NCBI GenBank assembly: GCA_021733925.1
Contig: JAIPJY010000001.1
Span: forward strand, 186,001-250,000
DNA length: 64,000 nucleotides
From: Prosthecobacter sp.
GTDB taxonomy: Bacteria; Verrucomicrobiota; Verrucomicrobiia; Verrucomicrobiales; Verrucomicrobiaceae
Direction of reading: 5' to 3'
Under the pieces are notes generated by a model, which was not told the origin of the DNA, ran no database searches, and saw nothing but the letters and a program-made list of their open reading frames with translations. Shown piece by piece: positions 53,073-61,528 of this stretch (positions are counted from its first letter, which is position 1; each line of letters begins with the position of its first letter). Made by a program: the position numbers and the translations under genes.

Positions 53073-54701
53073 TCACGGCTTCAATTCCACCGCTTTGTAG
53101 CAGCGGTGATCGAGCAGGGATGGCAGCAGGCCCTTGACCTCGGTGCGCATCAGATACGAATGCGTGTACCAATACACCGGCAGCATGGGGGCTTCATTGA
53201 GCAGTAGGGTCTCGGCCTCGCTCAGGAGTTGCAGGCGTTTGGCGACGTCACTTTCCTGGAAGCTTTCATGGATAAGTTCGTCGTAGCGTTTGCTGCCCCA
53301 GCCAGTGTTGTTGTTCCCGTCACCCGTCTGCCAGATGGTGAGGAAGGTGGAGGGATCGAGATAGTCACCCACCCAGCCAAACCGGGCGATTTGATACTCA
53401 AACCTTCTCTGGGACTCGAGATACACACCCCAGTCCTGATTCAGCACCCCGGCAGGAATGTGCAGATGCTCCTTCCACATGGCCTGCACCGCCTCGGCCA
53501 GCGAACGATGAGACTCACTGGTGTTGATCAGGATGTCGAACGGGGGGAAGCCTTTGCCATCGGGAAAGCCCGCCTCGGCCAGGAGCCGCCTTGCCTCGGC
53601 GGGATCGAAGCGCATGATGTTGGGGACATGGTAGTCAGGATTACAACCTGGCGGAGTAAGGCCGGTGGCGGGCTGCTGACCGGCGCGGAGAATGTTCCGC
53701 GTGATGCTCTCACGGTCGATCGCAAGTGCGAGCGCACGCCGTACCAGCGGATTGTCGAAAGGTTTTTTCTTGGTGTTGCAACGGTACATATAAGTACCTA
53801 GCAGCGGGTCGTTGTGGAAGTAGGGAGACTTGCTTTCGCGATAGGCAGGGATCTTGGACAGCGGCATCGTCAGCGTGACATGAAGCTGGCCGTCATTGAA
53901 GGCGAGTTCCTCCGTGGTATCGCTGGAGATGGGGAGGAAGACGATGCCATTGAGCTTCACGGTGGCGGCGTCCCAGTAATGCGGGTTCCGTTCGACTTCG
54001 AGGGCCTGATTGACCTGCCAGCTTTTGAGTTTGAACGGACCGTTGCAGACCATGTTCGCAGGCCGTGTCCAGCGTGTGTTGCGGTCGGTCATCTTGCCAA
54101 ATTTTTCGATGGCCTGCTTCGGCACAGGGAACCACGAGTAGTGCTTGAGCATGCTGGGCAGATAGGGCGCGGGTCCTTTCAGCGTGAGTTGCAGCGTGAG
54201 TGGATCGAGCGCTTTCACCCCGACCTGGGTGAAGTCCTTGATCTTGCCGGTGTGATACTCTTCGGCATTGAGCATCGGGTAGAGCATGCTCGCATAATCA
54301 GCACCGAGCTGTGCAGTGAGCATGCGCTGGTAAGCGTACGTGAAATCATCAGCAGTCACAGGAGAGCCATCGCTCCACCTGCCATTCGGCTGGAGCTTGA
54401 AGGTCCAGACTGTGAAGTGGTCGGCGGTCCATGAGACGGCGGCTCCGGGTGCGTCCCCGTCCGGATTGTCAGGTGCCGGGGCAATGAGGCCTTCAAAGAG
54501 AGAATGAAAGATCATATGCTCCGGCTGTCCGCTCGCGAGCTGCGGATCAAGCGTGGCGGGTTCGCTGCCATTGCCCGCCAGAAGTATGCCTGCGCGATTC
54601 GCCACCTCGACGCGTGTAGGCCGGTGCGTTCGGACGTGATGAAACCACGCGATGCCGCCGAGGCAGGCGGCGAGAATGAGGACACGGATAAGCCAGCGCA
54701 T
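53073..54701 (-). CDS. Peptide ABC transporter substrate-binding protein (OppA-like)
   Basis: A 542-residue SBP_bac_5 family protein with an N-terminal anchor (MRWLIRVLILAACLGGIAWF). The domain includes GSEPATLDPQLASGQPEHMI, FTVWTFKLQPNGRWSDGSPV, DDFTYAYQRMLTAQLGADYA, APYLPSMLKHYSWFPVPKQA and WVGDYLDPSTFLTIWQTG, all typical of oligopeptide-binding proteins. Its likely permeases are encoded just beyond a small gene at 55224-57010. No ATPase gene is nearby. ATG 54701 was chosen as start of the hydrophobic leader; an in-frame ATG at 54728 would add nine residues. Confidence 0.92.
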   Translation of the reverse strand: MRWLIRVLILAACLGGIAWFHHVRTHRPTRVEVANRAGILLAGNGSEPATLDPQLASGQPEHMIFHSLFEGLIAPAPDNPDGDAPGAAVSWTADHFTVWTFKLQPNGRWSDGSPVTADDFTYAYQRMLTAQLGADYASMLYPMLNAEEYHTGKIKDFTQVGVKALDPLTLQLTLKGPAPYLPSMLKHYSWFPVPKQAIEKFGKMTDRNTRWTRPANMVCNGPFKLKSWQVNQALEVERNPHYWDAATVKLNGIVFLPISSDTTEELAFNDGQLHVTLTMPLSKIPAYRESKSPYFHNDPLLGTYMYRCNTKKKPFDNPLVRRALALAIDRESITRNILRAGQQPATGLTPPGCNPDYHVPNIMRFDPAEARRLLAEAGFPDGKGFPPFDILINTSESHRSLAEAVQAMWKEHLHIPAGVLNQDWGVYLESQRRFEYQIARFGWVGDYLDPSTFLTIWQTGDGNNNTGWGSKRYDELIHESFQESDVAKRLQLLSEAETLLLNEAPMLPVYWYTHSYLMRTEVKGLLPSLLDHRCYKAVELKP

Positions 54702-54754
54702 GCGCAAACATGACACGAAGCATGCCATTCGTGCAACGAAGGCATCAACAAAAC

Positions 54755-54779
54755 GGCCTCGCCTTTGACAGGCGAGGCC
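54755..54779 (-). terminator. Hairpin downstream of the small Gly/His-rich protein gene
   Basis: GGCCTCGCC (54755-54763) and GGCGAGGCC (54771-54779) form a perfect 9-bp stem with a 7-nt loop. Read on the minus strand it is followed by GTTTTG, a short T tract, consistent with a terminator for the gene at 54814-55146. Confidence 0.7.
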
Positions 54780-54813
54780 GCGTGAGGCAGCGATCAGTCA
54801 GGATTCCGCGCTA

Positions 54814-55146
54814 CTACCTGCGGAAACCATGATGATGGCTGGAACCATGCGGGTAGCCATGGCCGGAGTTGAAACCACCAAAGCCAAAACTGATGCTAGG
54901 CCGGATAACGACAGGGCGCTGCACAGCACCGTATCCGTAGCCACTCTGCACGCCTTGCGTCACCCACTGGCCGATAGGGCGTCCATATCCGTCGTAACCG
55001 ACGATCTGGTAAACGGCGACGATGGGGGTGCCGCAGGAAGTGTAGCCTACGACACGGGTTTGACCATGGCATTCAGCCTTGGCATTGGAGGGAGCTGCAA
55101 AACCAAGAACTGCGGCTGCAGCGATGACTGAGAAGAGTGTTTTCAT
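54814..55146 (-). CDS. Small exported Gly/Tyr/His-rich protein
   Basis: A 110-residue protein with signal peptide (MKTLFSVIAAAAVLGFAAPS cleaved near SNA or KA). The mature protein has two cysteines (in AECHGQTRVVGYTSCGTP), repeated aromatic/glycine segments (YQIVGYDGYGRPIGQWV, SFGFGGFNSGHGYPHG) and a histidine-rich tail (SSHHHGFRR). I do not recognise a family; similar short YDxxGRP secreted proteins occur in Verrucomicrobia. It lies between the Opp permeases and the binding protein on the same strand but with its own terminator, so it may be an independent unit. Confidence 0.65.
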   Translation of the reverse strand: MKTLFSVIAAAAVLGFAAPSNAKAECHGQTRVVGYTSCGTPIVAVYQIVGYDGYGRPIGQWVTQGVQSGYGYGAVQRPVVIRPSISFGFGGFNSGHGYPHGSSHHHGFRR

Positions 55147-55223
55147 GAGTGTGTGGAATTGATGTCCGCACTCTCAGACGTGGCTGATTGGAGTCTATTC
55201 AGGCCCGCGCGGAATTTTTTCAC

Positions 55224-56093
55224 TTACTGCTGTGACATCGACTTGGGATCGAATGCATCCCGCAGGCCATCACCCAGCAGGTTGAGTGCGAGCAGCGTGG
55301 TGGAAAAAAAGATCCCAGGGTAGAGCAGCAGCCAGGGATAGCTCTCTACAGAGTTGGCCCCTTCCTGGATCAGCACACCCCAGCTTGCATCCGGTGGCTG
55401 GATGCCGAGCCCGAGGAAGCTCAAAGCAGCCTCCAGCAGCATGACGCCCGGCACGGTGAGACTGGCGTAGATGATGATCGGTCCCATCACATTGGGCAGC
55501 AGGTGTCGCCAGACGATGTGCCAAAATCCGGCGCCGCTGGCCCTCGCCGCAATGATGAACTCCAGATTCTTCAGCGCCAGCACCTGCCCGCGTACAACTC
55601 GCGCCATCGTGAGCCATTCCACCGCACCGATGGCCACGAAAATGAGCCAGAACTCTCGTCCGACGATAGCCATGAGCAGGATGACAAAATTGATGAATGG
55701 GAATGCGTACAGGATGTCCACAATGCGCATCATCGCCGCGTCGGTGCGGCCACCGGCGAGGCCGGACACCATGCCATAAAACACACCGATGATCGCCGCG
55801 ACCGCTGTGGCAAGTAGCCCGACCTCCAAGGACACACGCCCGCCGTACAGGATGCGCGTGAGCATGTCACGTCCCAGTGGGTCGGTGCCCAGCCAGTGAG
55901 CCAGGCTGGGATTCGTGGCCTTGAGCTCGAGATTCTGCTGTGACTGATCGTAAGGCGACAATTTCGGACCGATGGCGCATAGAAGTACCAGTGCGGCCAG
56001 GAATCCCAGCGCCCATCCGTTCAGGCGGTTCCGCATCAGTCGCTGCCACGCGGCCTGCAGCGGAGAAAGACTCTGGTTCGTTCCACTGCTCAT
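55224..56093 (-). CDS. Peptide ABC transporter permease, OppC/DppC type
   Basis: A 289-residue permease with about six transmembrane segments. The N-terminal SLSPLQAAWQRLMRNRLNGW with HWLGTDPLGRDMLTRILYGG is the OppC signature, and the EAA motif lies in IIAARASGAGFWHIVWRHLL with GVLIQEGANSVESYPWLLLY near the C-terminus. It forms the membrane channel with OppB. It overlaps the oppB-like gene by 4 bp. Confidence 0.94.
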   Translation of the reverse strand: MSSGTNQSLSPLQAAWQRLMRNRLNGWALGFLAALVLLCAIGPKLSPYDQSQQNLELKATNPSLAHWLGTDPLGRDMLTRILYGGRVSLEVGLLATAVAAIIGVFYGMVSGLAGGRTDAAMMRIVDILYAFPFINFVILLMAIVGREFWLIFVAIGAVEWLTMARVVRGQVLALKNLEFIIAARASGAGFWHIVWRHLLPNVMGPIIIYASLTVPGVMLLEAALSFLGLGIQPPDASWGVLIQEGANSVESYPWLLLYPGIFFSTTLLALNLLGDGLRDAFDPKSMSQQ

Positions 56094-57010
56094 GCCTGAA
56101 GTCGGATGCGGGGGTTGAGCGCTGCCTGCAGGATGTCCACGATCAAATTAAAGCTGACGATGAGAGCGGCGTAGAAAGTGGAGAGAGCAATCGTGAGCGG
56201 AATGTCTTTGTTAATTGCTGCGGAGATGAAAAACTGGCCGAGGCCAGGCAGCTGGAAAATAGTTTCCACGATGAACGAACCTGTGAGCATCCCTGCAGCG
56301 GCAGGACCGAGAAAATTGAGCACCGGCAGGCTGGCGAGTTTCATGGCATGCAGAAACACCACGGAAGTCTCGCTGGCTCCTTTGGCACGTGCGGTGCGGA
56401 TGAACTCCTGCGCAAGTGTCTCCCGCAGACTGCCACGCATGAGTCGCGCAATGTAGGCGCTGTAGATGATGCCCAGCGTCATCGCGGGCAGCACCCAGTC
56501 CGATGCATCAAACCAACCCGAGGCATTGAACCAGCGCAGCTTGAGGCCAAAGAGCAGCGCGAGGAGCGGACCAAGCACCATGCTGGGTGCGCAAATGCCA
56601 AGTGTGGCCGCCAACGTGCTCGTACGATCTTCCAGCGTGTTGGGCCGCAGCGCCGCGTAGGCTCCGAGCGGCACGCCAATCACCAGCGCTATCAGCAGCG
56701 CCGCACCACCCACCGTCGCTGACACTGGAAAACCCGAGGCGATGATCTCATCCACCCCCCGTCCCTTGTAGTGCTCGGACTCCGGCAGGTTCAGCGTGGC
56801 GTAGTGTTTGAACTGCAGCCCTAGCTGCACGATCCATGGTTTGTCCCGTCCATAGTATTCGTCCTGCGCTTTCTGAGCTTCTTTGCTGATGAAGCGCTCA
56901 TTCCTCACTCCGCCTCCGGGAACCATTTTCGACAGCGCAAACGTGATGGTGATCACCGCGAAGATCACGATGATGCCCTGCACGATGCGGCTGACGATAA
57001 AGCGGATCAT
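56090..57010 (-). CDS. Peptide ABC transporter permease, OppB/DppB type
   Basis: A 306-residue permease. MIRFIVSRIVQGIIVIFAVI is the conserved first helix of OppB/DppB; SATVGGAALLIALVIGVPLG, RLMRGSLRETLAQEFIRTAR, the EAA loop RAKGASETSVVFLHAMKLAS, and FIVETIFQLPGLGQFFISAA also match. There is an inserted soluble stretch of about 30 residues after helix 1 (VRNERFISKEAQKAQDEYYG), present in several OppB proteins. Overlaps oppC-like and creatininase genes by 4 bp. Confidence 0.94.
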   Translation of the reverse strand: MIRFIVSRIVQGIIVIFAVITITFALSKMVPGGGVRNERFISKEAQKAQDEYYGRDKPWIVQLGLQFKHYATLNLPESEHYKGRGVDEIIASGFPVSATVGGAALLIALVIGVPLGAYAALRPNTLEDRTSTLAATLGICAPSMVLGPLLALLFGLKLRWFNASGWFDASDWVLPAMTLGIIYSAYIARLMRGSLRETLAQEFIRTARAKGASETSVVFLHAMKLASLPVLNFLGPAAAGMLTGSFIVETIFQLPGLGQFFISAAINKDIPLTIALSTFYAALIVSFNLIVDILQAALNPRIRLQA

Positions 57011-57783
57011 TTCGATTTCTCGTAGAGATCGCTGATGTCAGCGGCGGCGAGTTCGATCAGATACGTCGCGATCTTGGCTCCGAGCGCTTCGAAGTAGCGT
57101 CGCCCTTTCTCGGCGGTGCTGTGCTGTGGATCACCCGAGCCGGTGTCATTGGTGGCTTTGCTCCACGCGCGTTGCGCCCAGGCCCATTTTTCGTTGATGG
57201 CCTTCAGCTTCCACCGGTTGTCAGTACCGGAGCCCCATTCGGCTTTCGGCAGCACCAGATTGGGATGGAAGTGCAGCATGAGACTGGTTTCACGTTCGTC
57301 GGCGTGATCACCCACGATATTAAAGATGTCATCACCCTTCACCGCATTGAACCACGAGACAGTGGAGAGAAACATCTTCGGGTGCTTTGCCTGCAGTTCA
57401 CGCAGCATCTGGCGGAAGTCATTGCCGCCGTGACCGTTGAGAATGACGAATTTCATCACACCCACGCCTTCGAGGCTGCTGATGACGTCTTCGAGCACCA
57501 TCATCTGGGTGGTGGGATTCATGTTGATGCAGAACGGCACGTCGAGCTGTCCCGTCTGCACACCAAATGGCATGTTGGGCAGAATGGCCACCTTGGCACC
57601 CGCCTCCCACGCGATGCGCCCTGCCTCGGCGGCGATGGCATCATTCTGCAGCGAATCGGTCGCGTAGGGTAGGTGCCAGTTGTGCGCTTCCGTGGCTCCC
57701 CATGGCAGCACCGCCGCCTCATAGCGCGTGGCTTTGACGTGTTTCCAGTTCGTTTCGGCAATGATCCAAGGTCTCGGGCTCAT
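57007..57783 (-). CDS. Creatininase-family amidohydrolase
   Basis: A 258-residue protein of the creatinine amidohydrolase superfamily. Metal-ligand motifs are VLPWGATEAHNWHLPYATDS (Glu, His and Asp), VILNGHGGNDFRQMLRELQ (HGGN), and GDHADERETSLMLHFHPNLV (HADExETS). Typical members are zinc- or manganese-dependent hydrolases of cyclic amides or formamides. ATG 57783 was chosen because the family starts near RPWIIAETNW; an in-frame start at 57870 exists. It leads an operon with OppB and OppC, so it may act on the transported peptide or amide. Confidence 0.9.
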   Translation of the reverse strand: MSPRPWIIAETNWKHVKATRYEAAVLPWGATEAHNWHLPYATDSLQNDAIAAEAGRIAWEAGAKVAILPNMPFGVQTGQLDVPFCINMNPTTQMMVLEDVISSLEGVGVMKFVILNGHGGNDFRQMLRELQAKHPKMFLSTVSWFNAVKGDDIFNIVGDHADERETSLMLHFHPNLVLPKAEWGSGTDNRWKLKAINEKWAWAQRAWSKATNDTGSGDPQHSTAEKGRRYFEALGAKIATYLIELAAADISDLYEKSK

Positions 57784-57859
57784 AACCGCATGTAAAAGAG
57801 GCAAACGCTGGATGCAACGTCCGACAAACTCGGCCACAAAGGACGTTTCTCTACGCCCC

Positions 57860-59188
57860 ATGCTTCGCACGCTGCTTTTTCTTTCCCTGACAGCCCTTGC
57901 CTCCGCTGCCGAAATTTCGTTTTCCAGGCAGATTGCACCGATATTAATCGATCAGTGCGGCGAGTGTCATCGCGCCGGCAAGGCCAAGGGCAGCTATCGA
58001 CTGGACACCGTCGAACTGATGCTCAAGCCTGGCGATAGCGAAACTGCACCCGTGGTGGCCGCCAAGCCTGACGAAAGCGAGCTTTACCGGCTGATCGCCA
58101 CGCATGAGGAAGATGACCGCATGCCCAAAAAGGCCGATGCACTTTCCGAAAAGGAAATAAAGCTGATTCGTGAATGGATCGTCAGTGGTGCAAACCTGGA
58201 CGTGGCAGACAAAAAAGCGACTCTCCGCGCCATCGTTCCCGAACAGGAAAAAGTACAGGCACCCGAGAAGTACCCGCGCCCGCTGCCTGTCACCGCCTTG
58301 GCCCTGAATCCCGCCGGGAACACCCTGGCATGCAGCGGCTATTTTGAAGCAAACCTATGGGATACGGCCACCGGAAAACTCCAGGCGCGCATCGGCGGCA
58401 TGCCCGAACGCATCCTCTCACTGGCCTGGATCACCGAAGCCCAGTTCGCTGTCGCAGGTGGCGTCCCTGGCCGTTCGGGTGAAGTGTGGCTGGTAAATCC
58501 GTCACAGCCAGAGGAACGCAAACGTCTGGTGAGTGCACGCGACTGCGTCCTCGCCATGGTGGCCAGTCCCGATGGCAAACTGCTCGCCTGCGGCGGTGCG
58601 GACAATCAGGTGCGCTGTTTCGAACTGCCCTCCGGCAAACTGAAATGGCAGATCGAACCGCATGCAGACTGGATCATGGGCATGTCATTCTCTCCCGACA
58701 GCCAGCACATCGCCACCGCCAGCCGTGATCGCACCGCCAAGCGCATCGATGCTGCAAAGGGTGAAATCGAAGCCACCTTCACCGGCCATGACTGCGCGGT
58801 GCTCAGCGTGGCTTTCTCCCCAGACAGCAAGGAAACCATCAGCGGCGATGTCGAGGGCGAGATCCGCCGCTGGGATCGCAATGGCGCTGCGAAAAAGGAC
58901 GGCACCCTAAAGCCGGGAGGCCGCACCGAAATGCTGGCGCTGGGCTTCCTGGACGCCGAGACGCCCCTGGCCGCCATGGGCAGCGGAGCGGTCGTTTCCA
59001 TGGACGCGAAAGCCCGCAAGACGAAGGACAAGATCACCCGCTACGAAGACCGCGTGAACGTCCTGCTGCTGCAGCGCATGGACAAAACCGTACGGATCAT
59101 CACCGGCTGTCATGACGGCAAAGTCCGCATCAACGAAATCGGCAAGGCGGAGCCGGTCTTGCAATTCGTGGCCTCACCGGGATGGTAG
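57860..59188 (+). CDS. Planctomycete-type cytochrome c fused to WD40 repeats, exported
   Basis: A 442-residue protein with signal peptide (MLRTLLFLSLTALASAAE). Residues 20-120 hold a PSCyt heme domain (APILIDQCGECHRAGKAKGS with CGECH, DDRMPKKADALSEKEIKLIR, REWIVSGANLD). Residues 150-440 form WD40-like blades (VTALALNPAGNTLACSGYFE, LAMVASPDGKLLACGGADNQ, GMSFSPDSQHIATASRDRTA, SVAFSPDSKETISGDVEGEI). The combination is widespread in PVC bacteria; electron transfer partners are unknown. It diverges from the creatininase-OppBC operon across 76 bp. Confidence 0.9.
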   Translation: MLRTLLFLSLTALASAAEISFSRQIAPILIDQCGECHRAGKAKGSYRLDTVELMLKPGDSETAPVVAAKPDESELYRLIATHEEDDRMPKKADALSEKEIKLIREWIVSGANLDVADKKATLRAIVPEQEKVQAPEKYPRPLPVTALALNPAGNTLACSGYFEANLWDTATGKLQARIGGMPERILSLAWITEAQFAVAGGVPGRSGEVWLVNPSQPEERKRLVSARDCVLAMVASPDGKLLACGGADNQVRCFELPSGKLKWQIEPHADWIMGMSFSPDSQHIATASRDRTAKRIDAAKGEIEATFTGHDCAVLSVAFSPDSKETISGDVEGEIRRWDRNGAAKKDGTLKPGGRTEMLALGFLDAETPLAAMGSGAVVSMDAKARKTKDKITRYEDRVNVLLLQRMDKTVRIITGCHDGKVRINEIGKAEPVLQFVASPGW

Positions 59189-59194
59189 CGCTCC

Positions 59195-59548
59195 ATGTTT
59201 GAATCACGCTCCGACCCTCTTGCCTCGCGCTGGGTGTTTGCCCGGCGGGTGATCAAATTTTCCACCATAGCGTTGATCGTGATCGGAGTGGCGCTCGGCA
59301 TCGGCATCCTGGGTTATTATTACATCGCCAGATTCACCTGGATCGACAGCCTCTTGAACGCCTCGATGATCCTCGGCGGCATGGGGCCCATGGGGGATCT
59401 GCCATCGGATGCCGCCAAAGTCTTCGCCTCTTTTTACGCCCTATTCAGCGGCTTGGTGTTCATTTCGCTCGTAGGCATTGTACTCGCACCCGCGGCGCAT
59501 CGTGCCCTGCATCATTTCCATCTGGATGAGGAGGATCAAACACCATGA
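59195..59548 (+). CDS. Small membrane protein with two helices and a pore-loop-like segment
   Basis: A 117-residue protein with two clear transmembrane helices (IALIVIGVALGIGILGYYYI, ASFYALFSGLVFISLVGIVL) flanking the segment LLNASMILGGMGPMGDLPSD, whose position and glycine/aspartate pattern resemble the selectivity-filter region (TVGYGD) of two-TM potassium channels, though the exact filter is not present. Homologous short proteins are often annotated as hypothetical or ion-channel-like. It starts 6 bp after the cytochrome-WD40 gene and overlaps the CoA-binding gene by 4 bp. Confidence 0.75.
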   Translation: MFESRSDPLASRWVFARRVIKFSTIALIVIGVALGIGILGYYYIARFTWIDSLLNASMILGGMGPMGDLPSDAAKVFASFYALFSGLVFISLVGIVLAPAAHRALHHFHLDEEDQTP

Positions 59549-59913
59549 ACAAAGAAAGAGTCGTCATCATTGGCGCCAGCAACAATCCCGAACGCTACAG
59601 CCATCGCGCTTTGCTCCTGCTGCAGAAGCATGGCCATGAAGTCGTGCCGGTGCATCCCAAGCTGGCGGAAATTGAGGGCATCCCCGTGGTGGCCGACGTG
59701 GGTTTGATCTCAGGTCCGGTGGACACCGTCACGATGTATGTCGGTCCGGCGATCTCATCAGGATTGCAGGACAAGCTCATCGCACTGAAGCCCGGCAGGG
59801 TCATTTTTAATCCTGGCGCTGAAAATGCTTCTCTGGCCGATGCTTTGCAAAAAGCCGGAATCGCCTGCGAGGAAGCCTGCACCCTGGTGCTGCTGAACAC
59901 GGGGCAGTATTGA
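59545..59913 (+). CDS. CoA-binding domain protein (YccU/HcgN-type)
   Basis: A 122-residue Rossmann-fold protein. VVIIGASNNPERYSHRALLL and LQKHGHEVVPVHPKLAEIEG with DTVTMYVGPAISSG and FNPGAENASLADALQKAGI match the small CoA-binding family (succinyl-CoA-synthetase-like) typified by YccU. The exact function is not known; the HP(K/R) loop is typical of CoA contact. It overlaps the upstream channel-like gene by 4 bp. Confidence 0.87.
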   Translation: MNKERVVIIGASNNPERYSHRALLLLQKHGHEVVPVHPKLAEIEGIPVVADVGLISGPVDTVTMYVGPAISSGLQDKLIALKPGRVIFNPGAENASLADALQKAGIACEEACTLVLLNTGQY

Positions 59914-59951
59914 ACGCCGCCCACTGCCGGGGTGTCTCAGTTAGTAACCCC

Positions 59952-60146
59952 ATGCTTGAGATCCAAAAATATCGCTTTTATGAACGCAGCCGCCTGCGGG
60001 CGAAGGGCGTGACCGATGTCGAGATCGAAAAAGTGCAGCACCTGCCCTTCAAGCCCGCTTTCGTGGATGGCAAGCGTCGGCAAAGAGATTCGAATGACGG
60101 CAATCAGGTGTCTCCTGATCAGTTTGCCTTCCGCAAGGAACGCTGA
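59952..60146 (+). CDS. Small basic protein, possible but unconfirmed gene
   Basis: A 64-residue frame starting MLEIQKYRFYERSRLRAKGV, highly charged, with no recognised domain or signal. It lies between the CoA-binding gene and dgt, where no other gene fits; the 14 residues before this Met, overlapping the CoA-binding gene, are less likely to be translated. Composition (many R, K, E, Q) is like a real small protein, but there is no homology to support it. Confidence 0.4.
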   Translation: MLEIQKYRFYERSRLRAKGVTDVEIEKVQHLPFKPAFVDGKRRQRDSNDGNQVSPDQFAFRKER

Positions 60147-60199
60147 AGCAGCAGCCTTGCCCGCTCGCCACGACCTGCTAGCATCGCGTTACCCACCGC

Positions 60200-61471
60200 A
60201 TGCCCGCGAACCGCTTCTACTCCTCCTTTGACTTCGAAACCCTCGATCCGCGCCCTGTGCATGCCGGCGAGTATCGGAGTTCCTTCCAGATCGACCGCGA
60301 TCGCATCATCCACAGCAGCGCCTTCCGCCGTCTGCAAAACAAGACCCAGGTCTTCTTGTCCGGCGAGTACGATTTCTACCGCACTCGGCTGACGCACAGC
60401 ATCGAAGTCGCGCAGATCGGCCGCAGCATCTGCGGCTGGCTCACACAGCAGAGCCAGTCTCTGGATGATGATTGCTTCATCGACTCCGATCTCGTCGAAA
60501 GCGCCTGCCTCAGCCACGACCTCGGCCATCCCCCCTTCGGCCATGCCGGCGAGCGCACGCTGCACCATCTGATGGCACCCTTTGGCGGCTTTGAGGGAAA
60601 TGCCCAGACGCTCCGCATCCTCACGCAGACGCTCTTCAGCGAAGGCCGCAGCGGCATGAACCCCAGTCGCGCCCTGCTGGACGGCGTGCTGAAATACAAA
60701 ACCCTGCACACCGAGACACCCCAGGCCAAGCACCACTACCTCTACGATGAACAGGAGCGCTGGCTCGATTTCACCCTCGGCAGCCAGGCCTTTCCCGTGG
60801 AGCTCACACCCGGCAAAGTGCGCAATGGCTTCCGTAGCATCGAATGCCAGATCATGGACTGGGCGGATGACACCGCCTACTCGCTCAATGACATTGCCGA
60901 CGGCATCCATGCCGGATTCGTCAACGTGCAGCGGCTGGAACGCTGGGCGGAGGATCAAGACCTCTCCGAAGCAGACACTTCTGACGTGGCATTCCTGTGC
61001 AAAGCAGTGCGTGAAAACCGCGTCGAAGGCCGCCTGAACCGCCTCATCGGTGAATGCATCCGCGCCACGAAACTCGTGCCCGCCGCGAATTTCCTCAGCC
61101 AGAGCACCCGCAGACATCAGCATGCTCTGGAAATTGATCCCGTGCAGCGCCGCCGGGCGGATCTCCACAAAAAGATCGCCCTCGAACTCGTTTTCCTCAG
61201 CCCCCAGCTCCAGCAGCTCGACCACAAGGCCGACTTCATCCTCACTCGCGTCTTCGGCGTTCTCCGTGAACGCTACATCGACACCGTGCAGCCCAGGGGC
61301 TTGCACCTGATCCCTGCCGCCATCGAAAAGGAAATCCAAGCCGCCCCCGACGCACCGGCCCGCGCCCGTCTCGTCTGCGACTGGATCGCCAACATGACCG
61401 ACCACTTCGCCTTCCGCACCTACCGCCGCCTCTTCGACGCCGACTTCGGCTCGATCACGGACTTTGTGTGA
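60200..61471 (+). CDS. dgt: dGTPase-type HD-domain triphosphohydrolase
   Basis: A 423-residue HD-domain enzyme hydrolysing dGTP (or other dNTPs) to the nucleoside and triphosphate. The N-terminal IDRDRIIHSSAFRRLQNKTQ and RLTHSIEVAQIGRSICGWLT supply the first His, the HD pair is in ACLSHDLGHPPFGHAGERTL, and the C-terminal IMDWADDTAYSLNDIADGIH carries the Asp ligand. Length is between short and E. coli Dgt (505), so it belongs to the shorter Dgt-like type 2 group. It is separated from dapL by a convergent hairpin at 61475-61500. Confidence 0.95.
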   Translation: MPANRFYSSFDFETLDPRPVHAGEYRSSFQIDRDRIIHSSAFRRLQNKTQVFLSGEYDFYRTRLTHSIEVAQIGRSICGWLTQQSQSLDDDCFIDSDLVESACLSHDLGHPPFGHAGERTLHHLMAPFGGFEGNAQTLRILTQTLFSEGRSGMNPSRALLDGVLKYKTLHTETPQAKHHYLYDEQERWLDFTLGSQAFPVELTPGKVRNGFRSIECQIMDWADDTAYSLNDIADGIHAGFVNVQRLERWAEDQDLSEADTSDVAFLCKAVRENRVEGRLNRLIGECIRATKLVPAANFLSQSTRRHQHALEIDPVQRRRADLHKKIALELVFLSPQLQQLDHKADFILTRVFGVLRERYIDTVQPRGLHLIPAAIEKEIQAAPDAPARARLVCDWIANMTDHFAFRTYRRLFDADFGSITDFV

Positions 61472-61474
61472 GCA

Positions 61475-61500
61475 TGGAACGAGCTTTTCAGCTCGCTCCA
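61475..61500. terminator. Hairpin between convergent dgt and dapL
   Basis: TGGAACGAGC (61475-61484), a TTTTCA loop and GCTCGCTCCA (61491-61500) form a 10-bp stem with one mismatch that is a G-U wobble if read on the minus strand. There is no strong T run, so termination is a guess, but it lies exactly between two convergent genes. Confidence 0.5.
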
Positions 61501-61528
61501 CGCAGGAACACAAATAAGGAGATTCGTC

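Noticed and set aside
60119-61513. 464-codon minus-strand frame covering dgt
   Set aside because: Longer than dgt itself, but dgt has all HD-domain motifs; the antisense frame has none.
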